A stretch of 64,000 nt of DNA from Hymenobacter metallicola (GTDB lineage: Bacteria > Bacteroidota > Bacteroidia > Cytophagales > Hymenobacteraceae), in the NCBI RefSeq assembly GCF_004745645.1, contig NZ_SRMB01000001.1, forward strand, positions 1,798,001-1,862,000. The letters run 5' to 3'. Shown one piece after another: positions 25,545 to 33,996 of this stretch. The position numbers and the translations under genes are program-made. The stretch's first letter is position 1; every line of letters begins with the position of its first letter. The notes below the pieces were generated by a model, which saw nothing but the letters and a program-made list of their open reading frames with translations, made no database searches and was not told where the DNA came from.

Positions 25545-27248
25545 ATGAAAGACTACTTCCAGCAGTTCCAGCGCCTGGCCGAAACCGGCCGCTACCACGA
25601 GCTAACCCGCCTGCCGGTTCCCAAACCCGAGTTTTTTAACTGGACCGCCGCTATCTTCGAAGGACTGCACATGGCCCAGCACCCAGACAAGGAAGCTTTG
25701 GTCCTAGTCGGCGACGAAGGGCCGGAGCAGCGCTTCACCTACGGCCAGCTCAGCCGGCACGCCAATGGGCTGCTGAATTTTTGGCGCGAAGCGCAGGTGC
25801 AGGCCGGGCAGGCGGTCTTGCTGATGGTGCCCGTGGTGCCCGAGCTGTGGTATACTTACCTGGCCGGCATCAAGGGCGGGCAAGTGCTGATTCCGACGGC
25901 CACCATCATGGCCGTGCCCGACTTGGCCTACCGCTTCGGCCGCCTGCTGCCCACCGTGGTTATTGCCGATGCGGAAAACGCCGGGAAGATTGACCAGGCC
26001 GAGCAGCTCCACGGCCAGAAAATCCGGCTCAAAATGCTGGTTGGGGCCGATACTCGGGCGGGCTGGGTGAATTTTCCGGCCTCAGATGCAGCCGTAGCAA
26101 CGGCGGAGCCAGCCCCGACCCGCAGCGACGACCCGCTATTTCTGTTCTTTACCTCGGGCACTACGGGCCTGCCCAAAATCGTGACCCACACCCACTTTTC
26201 CTACCCCGTGGGCCACCTCAGCACCGCCGCCTGGATTGGGCTGCGGGCCTCGGATATGCACTGCAACATCTCCCAGGCCGGCTGGGCCAAGTTTGCCTGG
26301 AGCAGCTTTTTCGCCCCCTTGAGTGTGGGCGCTACCCTGCTGGTGTACCAGCAAACCGGCAAGTTTAGGGCGGCTCCGCTGCTGCGCACCTTAGCCCAGC
26401 AGGGCGTTACCACGTTCTGCGCCCCGCCCACGGTGCTGCGCCTGCTTGTTCTGGAGGATTTGACGCAGTATCAGTTCTGTTTCCGGGAGTGCGTCAGTGC
26501 CGGGGAGCCGCTGAATCCGGAGGTAATCGAGGCCTGGCGGCGCGGCACCGGCCAGCTGATTCGGGACGGCTACGGGCAGACCGAAAGCACGGCCATGGTG
26601 GTAAACCTGCCCGGCAGCGCGGTGCAGCCGGGCTCTATGGGCCAGCCATCGTTCCTGTACGACGTGGTTATTGCCGACGATAAAGGCCAGCTACTGCCCG
26701 ACAATACCGAGGGCCATATTGCGGTGCGCATGGATACGGGCCGGCCCAACGGCATTTTCAAGGAGTACTTCGGGGAGCCGGAGCGCGGGGCCAGCGTGTT
26801 TCGCCACGGCCTCTACTACACCGGCGACAAAGCCTACCGCTCGCCCGACGGCTACCTGTGGTTCGTGGGCCGCGACGATGATGTCATTAAATCCTCGGAC
26901 TACCGCGTGGGCCCCTTCGAAGTGGAAAGCGCCCTGGTGGAACACCCGGCCGTGGTGGAGGCGGCCGTGGTCGGCTCGCCCCACCCCATCAAGGGGCACG
27001 AAATCAAAGCCTACCTCATGCTGCACCCCGACTCGGCGGCTAGTGAAGGCCTGGCCACCGAGCTATTTGCCTTCTGCCGCACCCACTTGGCACCGTATAA
27101 AATGCCCCGCATCCTGGAGTTTGTCACGGAGCTGCCCAAAACTATCAGCGGCAAAATCCGGCGGGTGGAGCTGCGCACCCAGGAAGCCCAGCGCCGGCAA
27201 AGTGGCGTAGTCGGGGCGCAGGAATATTTTTACACGAAGCCCCAGTAG
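25545..27248 (+). CDS. Acyl-CoA synthetase, AMP-forming (medium-chain ACSM-like)
   Basis: The 567-residue adenylate-forming enzyme has the P-loop FTSGTTGLPK (about 202-211), the DGYGQTESTAMV aromatic pocket motif, YYTGDKAYRSPDGYLWFVGRDDDVIKSSDYRVGP-type hinge sequences, and the catalytic lysine K537 in LPKTISGKIRR. N-terminal residues (YFQQFQRLAETGRY) resemble ACSM/MACS acyl-CoA synthetases, which activate medium-chain or aromatic acids. It is cytoplasmic. The ATG at 25545 is used because residues encoded upstream to 25368 are Arg/Pro-rich and lack family similarity. The gene stands alone, convergent with an MFS transporter gene. The exact acid substrate is unknown. Confidence 0.88.
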   Translation: MKDYFQQFQRLAETGRYHELTRLPVPKPEFFNWTAAIFEGLHMAQHPDKEALVLVGDEGPEQRFTYGQLSRHANGLLNFWREAQVQAGQAVLLMVPVVPELWYTYLAGIKGGQVLIPTATIMAVPDLAYRFGRLLPTVVIADAENAGKIDQAEQLHGQKIRLKMLVGADTRAGWVNFPASDAAVATAEPAPTRSDDPLFLFFTSGTTGLPKIVTHTHFSYPVGHLSTAAWIGLRASDMHCNISQAGWAKFAWSSFFAPLSVGATLLVYQQTGKFRAAPLLRTLAQQGVTTFCAPPTVLRLLVLEDLTQYQFCFRECVSAGEPLNPEVIEAWRRGTGQLIRDGYGQTESTAMVVNLPGSAVQPGSMGQPSFLYDVVIADDKGQLLPDNTEGHIAVRMDTGRPNGIFKEYFGEPERGASVFRHGLYYTGDKAYRSPDGYLWFVGRDDDVIKSSDYRVGPFEVESALVEHPAVVEAAVVGSPHPIKGHEIKAYLMLHPDSAASEGLATELFAFCRTHLAPYKMPRILEFVTELPKTISGKIRRVELRTQEAQRRQSGVVGAQEYFYTKPQ

Positions 27249-27251
27249 CTC

Positions 27252-27283
27252 CGGTAGCGCGAATGACACAATTTGCGTTACCG
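27252..27283. terminator. Hairpin between convergent acyl-CoA synthetase and MFS genes
   Basis: A 13-bp stem with G-U pairs (27252-27264 with 27271-27283) around the loop GACACA lies 3 bp past the synthetase stop. The run after it on the plus strand is not strongly T-rich, so efficiency is uncertain. It could serve both convergent genes. Confidence 0.5.
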
Positions 27284-27340
27284 ACAAGTGTCGCCTTTAT
27301 CCCGATAAAGAACTACCGCACGCTGCCGACAGTATTTTGT

Positions 27341-28555
27341 TTAGCTCCACGGCTCCCTTGCTGCCAAAGCTTCTAAGGTCGCACGGCGGCGCGTAGCCCA
27401 GAGCCCCAGCGCCGGGCCCGGGGTCAGCAGCAGAAACAGGTAGCGCGCCTCCACAACCTGTTGCAGCGCCCCAAATACCTGTAAGCTCACCACCGTCAGC
27501 GCAAAGCCCAGGCAGGTAACCAAGGTGAGGGCCGTACCCTTGCTGGCCGCCGGCGCCTGCTGGGCTACCAGGGCCGAAAACTGCGGCGAGTCGGCTACCA
27601 CGGCCAGGCCCCAGACGAGCAGGCTGCCCGCAAACAGCGGCAGCGGCAACTGCAGCAGCCAGGGGCTCAGCAGACAACACGTGCCCGATACCGCCAACGC
27701 CCAGCGCGCCGGCCGCCAGGAGCCCCAGCGCCGGGCCAGATAGCCGCTGCCCACGCAGGCCAAGGCCCCGCTGGCAATAGTACCAAAGGCCAGCCCGGCC
27801 GGCAGCACGGGCAGCGCGGGGTGCAGTTGCCGGTACGTAGTCAGCAGCAGTGGCACGAAAGCCCAGAAGGTGTACAGCTCCCACATGTGGCCGAAGTAGC
27901 CCAACGCCGCGGCCCGAAACGGCGGGTGCCGCCAGATACTGCGTACTACTCCGAGCTGCAGCCGGCTGCCGGGCCGCCGAAACGGGCCGTCGGGCACCAG
28001 CAGCCAGAGCAGCAGGCCGCCCCCGGCCGCCAACCCCGAAGTAGCCACCACCACCGCTTGCCAGGCCAGCCCGGTACCGAGCCAGCGCAGCCCGTGGGGC
28101 AAGGCCGTGCCCAGCACCAGGGCCCCAACCAGAAACCCCAGCGCTTTGCCCAGGCCCCCAGCGTAGTAATCGGCCGCTATTTTCATGCCCACGGGGTAGA
28201 TGCCGGCCAAACACAGACCTGTACCAAACCGCAGCCCCAGCACTGTAGCGGCCGATAAGCCGGGCAACAGCAGGCCTAAATTGGTCAGGCTGCCGGCCAG
28301 GGCGCTGAGCAGAAACAGGCGGGCCGGCGGCACCCGGTCGGCCAGCGTAAGCAGGGCGAAGAGCAGGGTGCCCACGATGAAGCCCAGCTGCACGGCCGAC
28401 ACCACTCCGCCCAGGCTAGCTCCCCGCAGGCCCGGACTCAGCAGCAGTTCGGGCAGCACGCTGTTGCCGGCAAACCAGAGCGAGGTGCCGGCAAATTGGG
28501 CAAATACAATAACGGGCAGAATCCAGGGGCGGGGCGGGCAGGTAGCGGGTTCCAA
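27341..28555 (-). CDS. Major facilitator superfamily transporter
   Basis: From a TTG at 28555 the product has 404 residues with twelve predicted transmembrane helices and a loop pattern of an MFS carrier: TM1 WILPVIVFAQFAGTSLWFAG, a motif-A-like loop after TM2 (LADRVPPARLFLLS), GLCLAGIYPVGMKIA in TM4-5 and HMWELYTFWAFVP opening the second half. It is an inner-membrane transporter of unknown substrate. No ATG lies at the expected N-terminus; the only ATG (28756) adds 67 low-complexity Arg/Pro residues, so the TTG start next to TM1 is more likely. No catabolic genes neighbour it. Confidence 0.75.
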   Translation of the reverse strand: MEPATCPPRPWILPVIVFAQFAGTSLWFAGNSVLPELLLSPGLRGASLGGVVSAVQLGFIVGTLLFALLTLADRVPPARLFLLSALAGSLTNLGLLLPGLSAATVLGLRFGTGLCLAGIYPVGMKIAADYYAGGLGKALGFLVGALVLGTALPHGLRWLGTGLAWQAVVVATSGLAAGGGLLLWLLVPDGPFRRPGSRLQLGVVRSIWRHPPFRAAALGYFGHMWELYTFWAFVPLLLTTYRQLHPALPVLPAGLAFGTIASGALACVGSGYLARRWGSWRPARWALAVSGTCCLLSPWLLQLPLPLFAGSLLVWGLAVVADSPQFSALVAQQAPAASKGTALTLVTCLGFALTVVSLQVFGALQQVVEARYLFLLLTPGPALGLWATRRRATLEALAAREPWS

Positions 28556-28807
28556 GAAGCGGGTAGGAAGGGCGGTACAAGCAGGGCTTGTACCAGGGCG
28601 GGTGGGAAGCCCAAAGGTACGGAACTCGGCTACGCAGGGAAGCCAGGCAGGCTCCCCGCGGCGGCCCCACTTTGGGTTGGCTGTCGTCTTTTCTCCAGCG
28701 CCGGCAGCGCGAAGAACCTTGCCACCCCTCCTGCCAGGGCTGGTACCCACGAACAAAAGCCCTTGACCATCAGCTCGAAAACGCTCTACTCCTCCTTTCG
28801 GGCAGCC

Positions 28808-31363
28808 CTACGCCCGGCGCTTCCGGAAGGCCAGGTAATCCAAGTAGTACAGCACCTTCACCGACACCGAGTTATTGTGGGGCGTATTAATGGTATTGGT
28901 CAGGTTGCGGAAGTACAGGGGCGTAAACTCATTGGCCTGCAAATCGGGGCTGTTGGCGTTTTTCCAGACAAGGCTGATCTGGGAGCCGGGCGCAAACCAC
29001 CAGGAGTACACCGCGTCCACGTTGAAGGCGTTGTAGGTATTGTCGCGGGGACGCTGGTAGTCGGCCGGGGTTTCGTGGCCGCCGGGCTGCAGGGTCGTGA
29101 AGTCGGCGTAGCGCACGGTACTGGTGTAGTGGCGGGTGCGCAGCGTGAACGACATGCGGTTGGTAAAGGTGTAGGCCACCGACAGCACGTTGGACACGGT
29201 GCTCACGTCGCGGCGGCCCAGCAGCACCTGCCCCAGGAAAGGCTGGTCGAGGGGCTCGTTATCACGGAGGCCGCCGTTCACGTAGCCGATCTGGTGGTTG
29301 CTCTGGCTCCAGTCGAGGCTGTAGCGGAAGGTGAGGTGGTTGTTGACACGGTAGCGCGGATAGGCCCCGAAGCTGTAGCGGGTGCGGCGCGGGCGGTTGA
29401 GTCGCTCGTCCTGGGCGTAGTGCTGAATGCCGGCGTTGAGGCCGTAGGAAAACTGCTTGCGGGTATCGGAGTTAAGAAAGGCCACAAAGTCGGTGTAGGC
29501 CGGCACTTGCACGAAGTACTCTCCCAGGGGGCTGGTCCGGGGCTCGAAAAAGTCGTGGGTTTTGGCGTTGTAGGTTAAGTCGTAGCCGATTTGCAGAAAG
29601 CTCTTGGTGAAGGTCGTGTTGAAGCCATTGTAGAAATACAGGCTCTGGTAGCGCGTGGGCTTGTACAGCAAGGCATGCCCCACCTGCCCGAAAAAGGCCA
29701 TGTTGTTCACCTTCCAGAACGGCTGGTATTTGCGGTAGGCCACGCCCAGGCGCTGGGTCACGTTGTTGTTGCCGAAGAGAATCCCCAGGTCGTTGGGGTT
29801 GTAGCTATCCGACTCGATGCCGTGGTTGACGTCCCAGGTGAAGTTGCCGCTGATTTTGCCCACGCCCACGGTATACTTGTAGCCATCCTGGTCACTGACT
29901 TCCTGCTCTTTGCCAAACACCTGCCCGCGGCGGCGCGAATACACCAAGCTGCCGTCGAGGGCGTACTCGTTCTTTTTGTCGTTGAAGCGGAACAGCCCGC
30001 CCGTCACGTTGGCATCGTAGGTGCTCCCGGCCCGGGTCACGTTGGTGTTGATGAGCGAGACGTAGGAGTTGTTTTTCAGCGACTGATCGAGCACCGCAAT
30101 GTTGTAGTTGCTCAGGGGCTGGGTCGTTACTTCCCGCTCCTCCCCCGTTTCGGTGTTAAGGATGGTGGCCCGCATTTCCTTCGACACGGCATTGAACAAC
30201 CCGATACCCAGCCCGTTTTTGGTGCGCCCCGAAACCTTAGTAGCGTTTAGCAGCTGGCTTTCCGAGGGGTTGCGCACAATCTTCTCGTCCGCTCCTGCTT
30301 TCAGGCCATAAAAGCCGATGGGCGTAGCGCCCACGCGGCGGGAATAAAACAGGTTGCCTTTGCTGAACAGCTCGGTGCCTTCGGTGAAAAACTGGCGGTT
30401 TTCGGCAAACTGCACCTCGAAGGGCGACAGGTTCAGCACTTGGTTGTCGCTCTGCACCTGCCCAAAGTCGGGCACCAGGGTGGCGTCCAGGGTGAAGCTT
30501 TCGTTGATGCCCCACTTCACGTCGGCCCCGCCGTTGAAGCTGGTCGTGGTGCGGCGCGTGCCTTCGGCGTTGAGCGGGTTGTGGTTCACGTAGCCCGACA
30601 CGTAAGGCGTCAGGGACAGGCGCAGGGGCGGCTGCACGTCGCGGATGCCGCGCAGGTCGCCCCACTGGTTCACAAAACCGTTGACGGCGGGCTTCACCTC
30701 GTTCCAGAAAAACTGGGCGTTGTCCCACTTGCGCTGCCGGGCAAAGTTGAGGCCCCAGAGCTGCTCGGGCGCCCGGCTGAAGCGAATGGCCGAGTACGGA
30801 ATCCGCAGTTCGGCCACCCAGTCGGTACCCCGGATGCTGGTACGGGCATCCCAGACGGCGTTCCAGTTGAAATCTTCCCCGCCCGCCGGCGAATAGCGCG
30901 CATCGTACTGCACCCCGGCGGGCGTCACCCCGAAGTTGTAGCCGTTGAGCTGGTCGTGGTAGGTATCCAGAAAAATGCAGAACAAGTCGGAGTTGCCAAA
31001 CTGGTCCCGGGCCGTCATTTCGCGCAGAATAGAGTCGGGCGACGAGTCGTGCATCACGGCCCCGATGTAGAGGTTATTATCGTCGTAGAGCACGCGCACC
31101 TCGGTCTTGTGGCGCTCCGGCACCCCGGGGTTGGGCCGCTGCTGGATAAAGTCGGAAGCTACCGGGGCCTGCTGCCAGGCGGCCTCATCAAGCAGGCCGT
31201 CGAGCTTGATGGCCTCGGTGATGCGCACGGCCTGGAGCTGCTTTTTGGGCGCGACGGTGGCGGCACTCGCCGGAGCTGGGGCCGCGGTTTGGGCCAGGGC
31301 CGGGCCGGTGAGAAGCACAAAGCAGCCGAGCAGCAGGCCGTGGAGCGTAGCGGTAAAAGTCAT
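28808..31363 (-). CDS. DUF5916 outer-membrane protein with N-terminal carbohydrate-binding-like domain
   Basis: The 851-residue protein has a Sec signal peptide (MTFTATLHGLLLGCFVLLTGPALAQ). Residues about 45-230 form a CBM9/DOMON-like sandwich (ITEAIKLDGLLDEAAWQQAP, and VRVLYDDNNLYIGAVMHDS). The remaining about 600 residues are aromatic-rich alternating strands typical of an outer-membrane beta-barrel and match DUF5916. Such proteins are common in Bacteroidota and their function is not established; uptake or surface binding of a glycan or small ligand is plausible. The start at 31363 is preferred over 31408 because it begins the signal peptide. The gene is monocistronic. Confidence 0.85.
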   Translation of the reverse strand: MTFTATLHGLLLGCFVLLTGPALAQTAAPAPASAATVAPKKQLQAVRITEAIKLDGLLDEAAWQQAPVASDFIQQRPNPGVPERHKTEVRVLYDDNNLYIGAVMHDSSPDSILREMTARDQFGNSDLFCIFLDTYHDQLNGYNFGVTPAGVQYDARYSPAGGEDFNWNAVWDARTSIRGTDWVAELRIPYSAIRFSRAPEQLWGLNFARQRKWDNAQFFWNEVKPAVNGFVNQWGDLRGIRDVQPPLRLSLTPYVSGYVNHNPLNAEGTRRTTTSFNGGADVKWGINESFTLDATLVPDFGQVQSDNQVLNLSPFEVQFAENRQFFTEGTELFSKGNLFYSRRVGATPIGFYGLKAGADEKIVRNPSESQLLNATKVSGRTKNGLGIGLFNAVSKEMRATILNTETGEEREVTTQPLSNYNIAVLDQSLKNNSYVSLINTNVTRAGSTYDANVTGGLFRFNDKKNEYALDGSLVYSRRRGQVFGKEQEVSDQDGYKYTVGVGKISGNFTWDVNHGIESDSYNPNDLGILFGNNNVTQRLGVAYRKYQPFWKVNNMAFFGQVGHALLYKPTRYQSLYFYNGFNTTFTKSFLQIGYDLTYNAKTHDFFEPRTSPLGEYFVQVPAYTDFVAFLNSDTRKQFSYGLNAGIQHYAQDERLNRPRRTRYSFGAYPRYRVNNHLTFRYSLDWSQSNHQIGYVNGGLRDNEPLDQPFLGQVLLGRRDVSTVSNVLSVAYTFTNRMSFTLRTRHYTSTVRYADFTTLQPGGHETPADYQRPRDNTYNAFNVDAVYSWWFAPGSQISLVWKNANSPDLQANEFTPLYFRNLTNTINTPHNNSVSVKVLYYLDYLAFRKRRA

Positions 31364-31758
31364 GGCAAGAGCGTTTTGGTAGAGAACAGGCGCGAACAGC
31401 AAGGGCAAAGCGGAGCCCGGCAGCCGAAAAACGGCGCGTTGGCAATAGAGAGAAGTCCTAAAATTTAATCCCGGACCGAAGGCCGGGCGAGCCGCGAAAA
31501 AGCCGGGGCTGAATGGGTAAGCGTAGACACCGCCCTACTGGCGGAAGGTTACAGCCGCCGGAAAAATATTTTGCGGCGGCCTTTTCCCTTCATTCCCGCT
31601 CCCGGCCACGTGGGCAGTTCGCTTCTGGCTGGTAAGTGGACGTTCACAACTTCCGACCTCTGACCCAGAATGTGTGAAACCAGCCTTTCTTCCCAACTTC
31701 TAGGGAGCCAACCCGCCTGGTAAAATGAGCAGCTGGCGGCACTCTTAGCTCCAAAAAA
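31364..31758. other. Intergenic region upstream of the DUF5916 gene
   Basis: About 395 bp without a credible gene. It must contain the DUF5916 promoter (AT-rich stretch CCTAAAATTTAATCCC near 31453-31470). A 78-codon minus-strand ORF spans most of the rest but runs into the terminator at 31759-31790 and has no family features. Confidence 0.4.
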
Positions 31759-31790
31759 AAGTCGTGCGGCCCGCCAAGGCCGCACGACTT
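31759..31790 (-). terminator. Intrinsic terminator of the 44-residue membrane peptide gene
   Basis: Arms 31759-31771 (AAGTCGTGCGGCC) and 31778-31790 pair perfectly around a 6-nt loop. An 8-base A-tract at 31753-31760 is read as a U-run on the minus strand, directly after the stem. It lies about 55 bp past the small gene stop. Confidence 0.88.
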
Positions 31791-31845
31791 CCTATTCCAC
31801 GGCACGGGCCGGGAGGCAGGCCGAAACCAGCCTTAACCGGACGGC

Positions 31846-31980
31846 TTACTTGCCGTCCAGCATATTGTAAATAATCCAGGCAACGGAGAGGATGGCCATG
31901 GCGTACCAGCCCCATTTGCTGTAGTTATCGTCGGGGGAACCGTCCCGCTGGGGACGCATTTTCAAGCCGGGAATCTTCAT
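31846..31980 (-). CDS. 44-residue single-pass membrane peptide
   Basis: This short ORF encodes MKIPGLKMRPQRDGSP, then a DDNYSKWGWY segment and a hydrophobic AMAILSVAWIIYNML stretch ending DGK. It predicts a basic cytoplasmic N-terminus, one transmembrane helix (about residues 25-40) and a very short tail. The reading frame is supported by an ATG start, a strong intrinsic terminator downstream on the same strand, and wobble-GC-rich codons. Its function is unknown; small membrane peptides often modulate larger membrane complexes. The upstream neighbour is the hypothetical gene ending at 32063 (82 bp away). Confidence 0.6.
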   Translation of the reverse strand: MKIPGLKMRPQRDGSPDDNYSKWGWYAMAILSVAWIIYNMLDGK

Positions 31981-32062
31981 ACAATCAGCCGCTGGGTTTG
32001 CTGTGCGGGCATATTCTATACGCAAACCAGTCCGCCGATTGTTCCCACGGTCGGGCCCGGCG

Positions 32063-32356
32063 CTAGGCGGTTACTTCCTCGGCCATCAGCTCGGCCAGGT
32101 CCAGCTCTTCCACGTCGGGCACGGCGGCAAAGCGGCTCTCGTGGAAATTGGCTTCCGGAAAGCCCGGCGCCACGCCCGCGTTGTTGATTTCTTCCAGCGT
32201 GATGCCAAACCCACGGTGAGTGTCAAACAAGCGGCGCACGGTATAGATAGGCCCGCGCTTGGGCGTCTGAATTGCCGGATTCTGGGCCAGCAGCAGGGTA
32301 AAGTCGTCGTTGGTGCAGACCACCGCTTGGCCTACGTGAAACAAGGGAGCATTCAT
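32063..32356 (-). CDS. Small conserved-looking protein of unknown function
   Basis: The 97-residue protein starts MNAPLFHVGQAVVCTNDDF, with a beta-rich first half resembling a small barrel that reads KRGPIYTVRRLFDTHRGFGITLEEI, and ends with an acidic helix (DVEELDLAELMAEEVTA). This KOW/SH3-like layout is frequent among Bacteroidota hypothetical proteins. It is cytoplasmic with no metal motif. The ATG at 32356 is used; the longer frame starts with GTG six bases earlier. It is followed by the 44-residue membrane peptide gene on the same strand and preceded by the LRR kinase gene, 78 bp away. Confidence 0.65.
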   Translation of the reverse strand: MNAPLFHVGQAVVCTNDDFTLLLAQNPAIQTPKRGPIYTVRRLFDTHRGFGITLEEINNAGVAPGFPEANFHESRFAAVPDVEELDLAELMAEEVTA

Positions 32357-32434
32357 AGGCACAAAGATAAGGCAAGTTGGCCGCTGAAAATCAAGGCCCG
32401 GGGCCGTCTTCTTTTCAGCCCCACTTCGCCCCGC

Positions 32435-33760
32435 CTACTCATCAGCCAGCTCCCGCCCGATTTCCGCAAACAGCGGCCGGGCCGCTGCCTGCGGGCTTAC
32501 GCAGCGCCGCAGCAGCAGCAGCAGCTTCTGCCAGCCCGGGGCACCCGGCTCCGGAGCCTCGCAGTGGGCCAGCAGCTCTTCGAGTAGGCAGCCAAAGGCC
32601 CGCACTTCTAAGGCCTGCAGGGCCCGGGCCCGGGCCGGGTCGGTGGGGTCGAAGAAGCTGGCGGCGCCAAAGTCGCTGAGCCGGCAGGCCCCGGTGGAGT
32701 CGGTCAGGATGTTGTGGGCGTACAAATCACCGTGCAGAATGCCCCGCTGGTGCAAGTGCGCCGCGGCCGAGGCTATGCCCCGGGCAATGCGTACAGCCAC
32801 TTCCGCGCCGAACCGGGTGCCGGCCGCATACACGTCGCGGGTGCAGGTAGCAAAGCTGGGCGGCCCCGCCAGAATCTGCAGTCCGGGCGGAATCAGTTCC
32901 AGCACCAAGCCTTCGGCCCCAGCAGGATGCCCGCTGATTTTGCCTTCCACCGTCGTCAGGTTGGGGTGGGCGCCGGCGCTGATGCAGGCCACCATTTCGC
33001 TGTGGGGCAGTCCGTCGCTGGTTATGGCTCCTTTAAACACCTTCACGGCTACGTCGCGCGCGGGTTCCGGCCCCGCCGGCTGCCAGCGGGCCTGCGAAAT
33101 CACGCCCGATGCGCCTTCTCCCAACGGCCGGCTAACCGTCAGCTCGGCCCAGGCAATGCGGCGAATGGGGTGCTGGGCTTCGGCGGCCGCTTCGGCCGCG
33201 GCACAGAAAGGGTTGCCCGCGTACGCCAGCCAGGTCAGGCGGGGAAGTTCGAGCAGCCAGGCCGGCAGCTCCTGAAAGCGGTTGGCCGCCAGGCGCAGCA
33301 GCTCCAGGTTGGTGCAGGCCCGCATGGTTTCGGGCAGGGCCTGAAGCTGGTTGCCGGCCAGCATCAGCTTCTGCAGCTGGGCGCACCGCCCGATTTCGGC
33401 CGGCAGTTCGCGCAGGTGGTTGTCGGTCAGAATCAGCCAGCGCAGGTTTTTGGGCAGGGCCGCGCCGGGCAGGGAGTGAATCTGGTTGGCCTTGAAGCCG
33501 ACCATGCGCAGCTGCTCGCACTGGCCCAGCACGGCGGGCACTTCGGTAAACTGGTTGTCGGAGCAAAACAGGATGCGCAGCTTGCCAAGGCGGGGCAGGT
33601 CGGCGGGCAGCTCCCGCAGCTGATTGCCCGTCAGATTCAGAATCTCCAGCGTGTCGGCCAAGTCGAAGATTTCCCGGGGAAATTCGGTGAGGCCGCAGGA
33701 AAGGTCGAGGCGGGTAGTACCAACCAAAGCGCCGCTGCGCAGCTGTTCGAGGGTGTGCAT
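32435..33760 (-). CDS. Leucine-rich-repeat protein kinase
   Basis: The 441-residue protein joins about eight leucine-rich repeats (residues 8-185; units such as LEILNLTGNQLRELPADL and LQKLMLAGNQLQALPETM) to a compact eukaryotic-like kinase domain (about 205-435). Kinase motifs are intact: glycine loop LGEGASG (213-219), K240 in VAVKVF, catalytic loop HGDLYAHN (H343, D345, N350) and LSDFGAASF (D363). The HGD form replaces the common HRD. There is no signal peptide or membrane helix, so it should act in the cytoplasm as an LRR-recruited Ser/Thr kinase. The ATG at 33760 aligns with family starts better than 33796. It is divergent from an M3 peptidase gene with a palindrome between them. Confidence 0.88.
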   Translation of the reverse strand: MHTLEQLRSGALVGTTRLDLSCGLTEFPREIFDLADTLEILNLTGNQLRELPADLPRLGKLRILFCSDNQFTEVPAVLGQCEQLRMVGFKANQIHSLPGAALPKNLRWLILTDNHLRELPAEIGRCAQLQKLMLAGNQLQALPETMRACTNLELLRLAANRFQELPAWLLELPRLTWLAYAGNPFCAAAEAAAEAQHPIRRIAWAELTVSRPLGEGASGVISQARWQPAGPEPARDVAVKVFKGAITSDGLPHSEMVACISAGAHPNLTTVEGKISGHPAGAEGLVLELIPPGLQILAGPPSFATCTRDVYAAGTRFGAEVAVRIARGIASAAAHLHQRGILHGDLYAHNILTDSTGACRLSDFGAASFFDPTDPARARALQALEVRAFGCLLEELLAHCEAPEPGAPGWQKLLLLLRRCVSPQAAARPLFAEIGRELADE

Positions 33761-33830
33761 GGGGGCAAAGGTCGGGAAGGGCGGCCGGACTGACATGATT
33801 GCCGGGCCAAGAACCTGACAGCAGCGGCCC

Positions 33831-33844
33831 AAACCGCGCGGTTT
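33831..33844. promoter_or_regulatory. 14-bp perfect palindrome between the LRR kinase and M3 peptidase
   Basis: AAACCGCGCGGTTT is fully self-complementary, flanked by GGCCC on the left and GCGGGCC on the right, giving an extended imperfect dyad. It lies in a 236-bp divergent intergenic region, 71 bp from the kinase start and 153 bp from the peptidase start, a natural place for an operator. No regulator is known. Confidence 0.4.
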
Positions 33845-33996
33845 GCGGGCCGGAACGATACTTGATAAATGCTCCGGGCCTTCGGCCGGACCGCCCCGGG
33901 CCCGGCCCTTGCCAGCCTGGCGGCAGGCTACGCAACCCAAGCCGCGTTTCCATGTTATCTTCCGACTTCCTTTCACCCCGCCACCGGCCCCAGCCT

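Noticed and set aside
31549..31785. 78-codon minus-strand ORF upstream of the DUF5916 gene
   Set aside because: It starts inside the intrinsic terminator of the small membrane peptide gene and has no coding signature.
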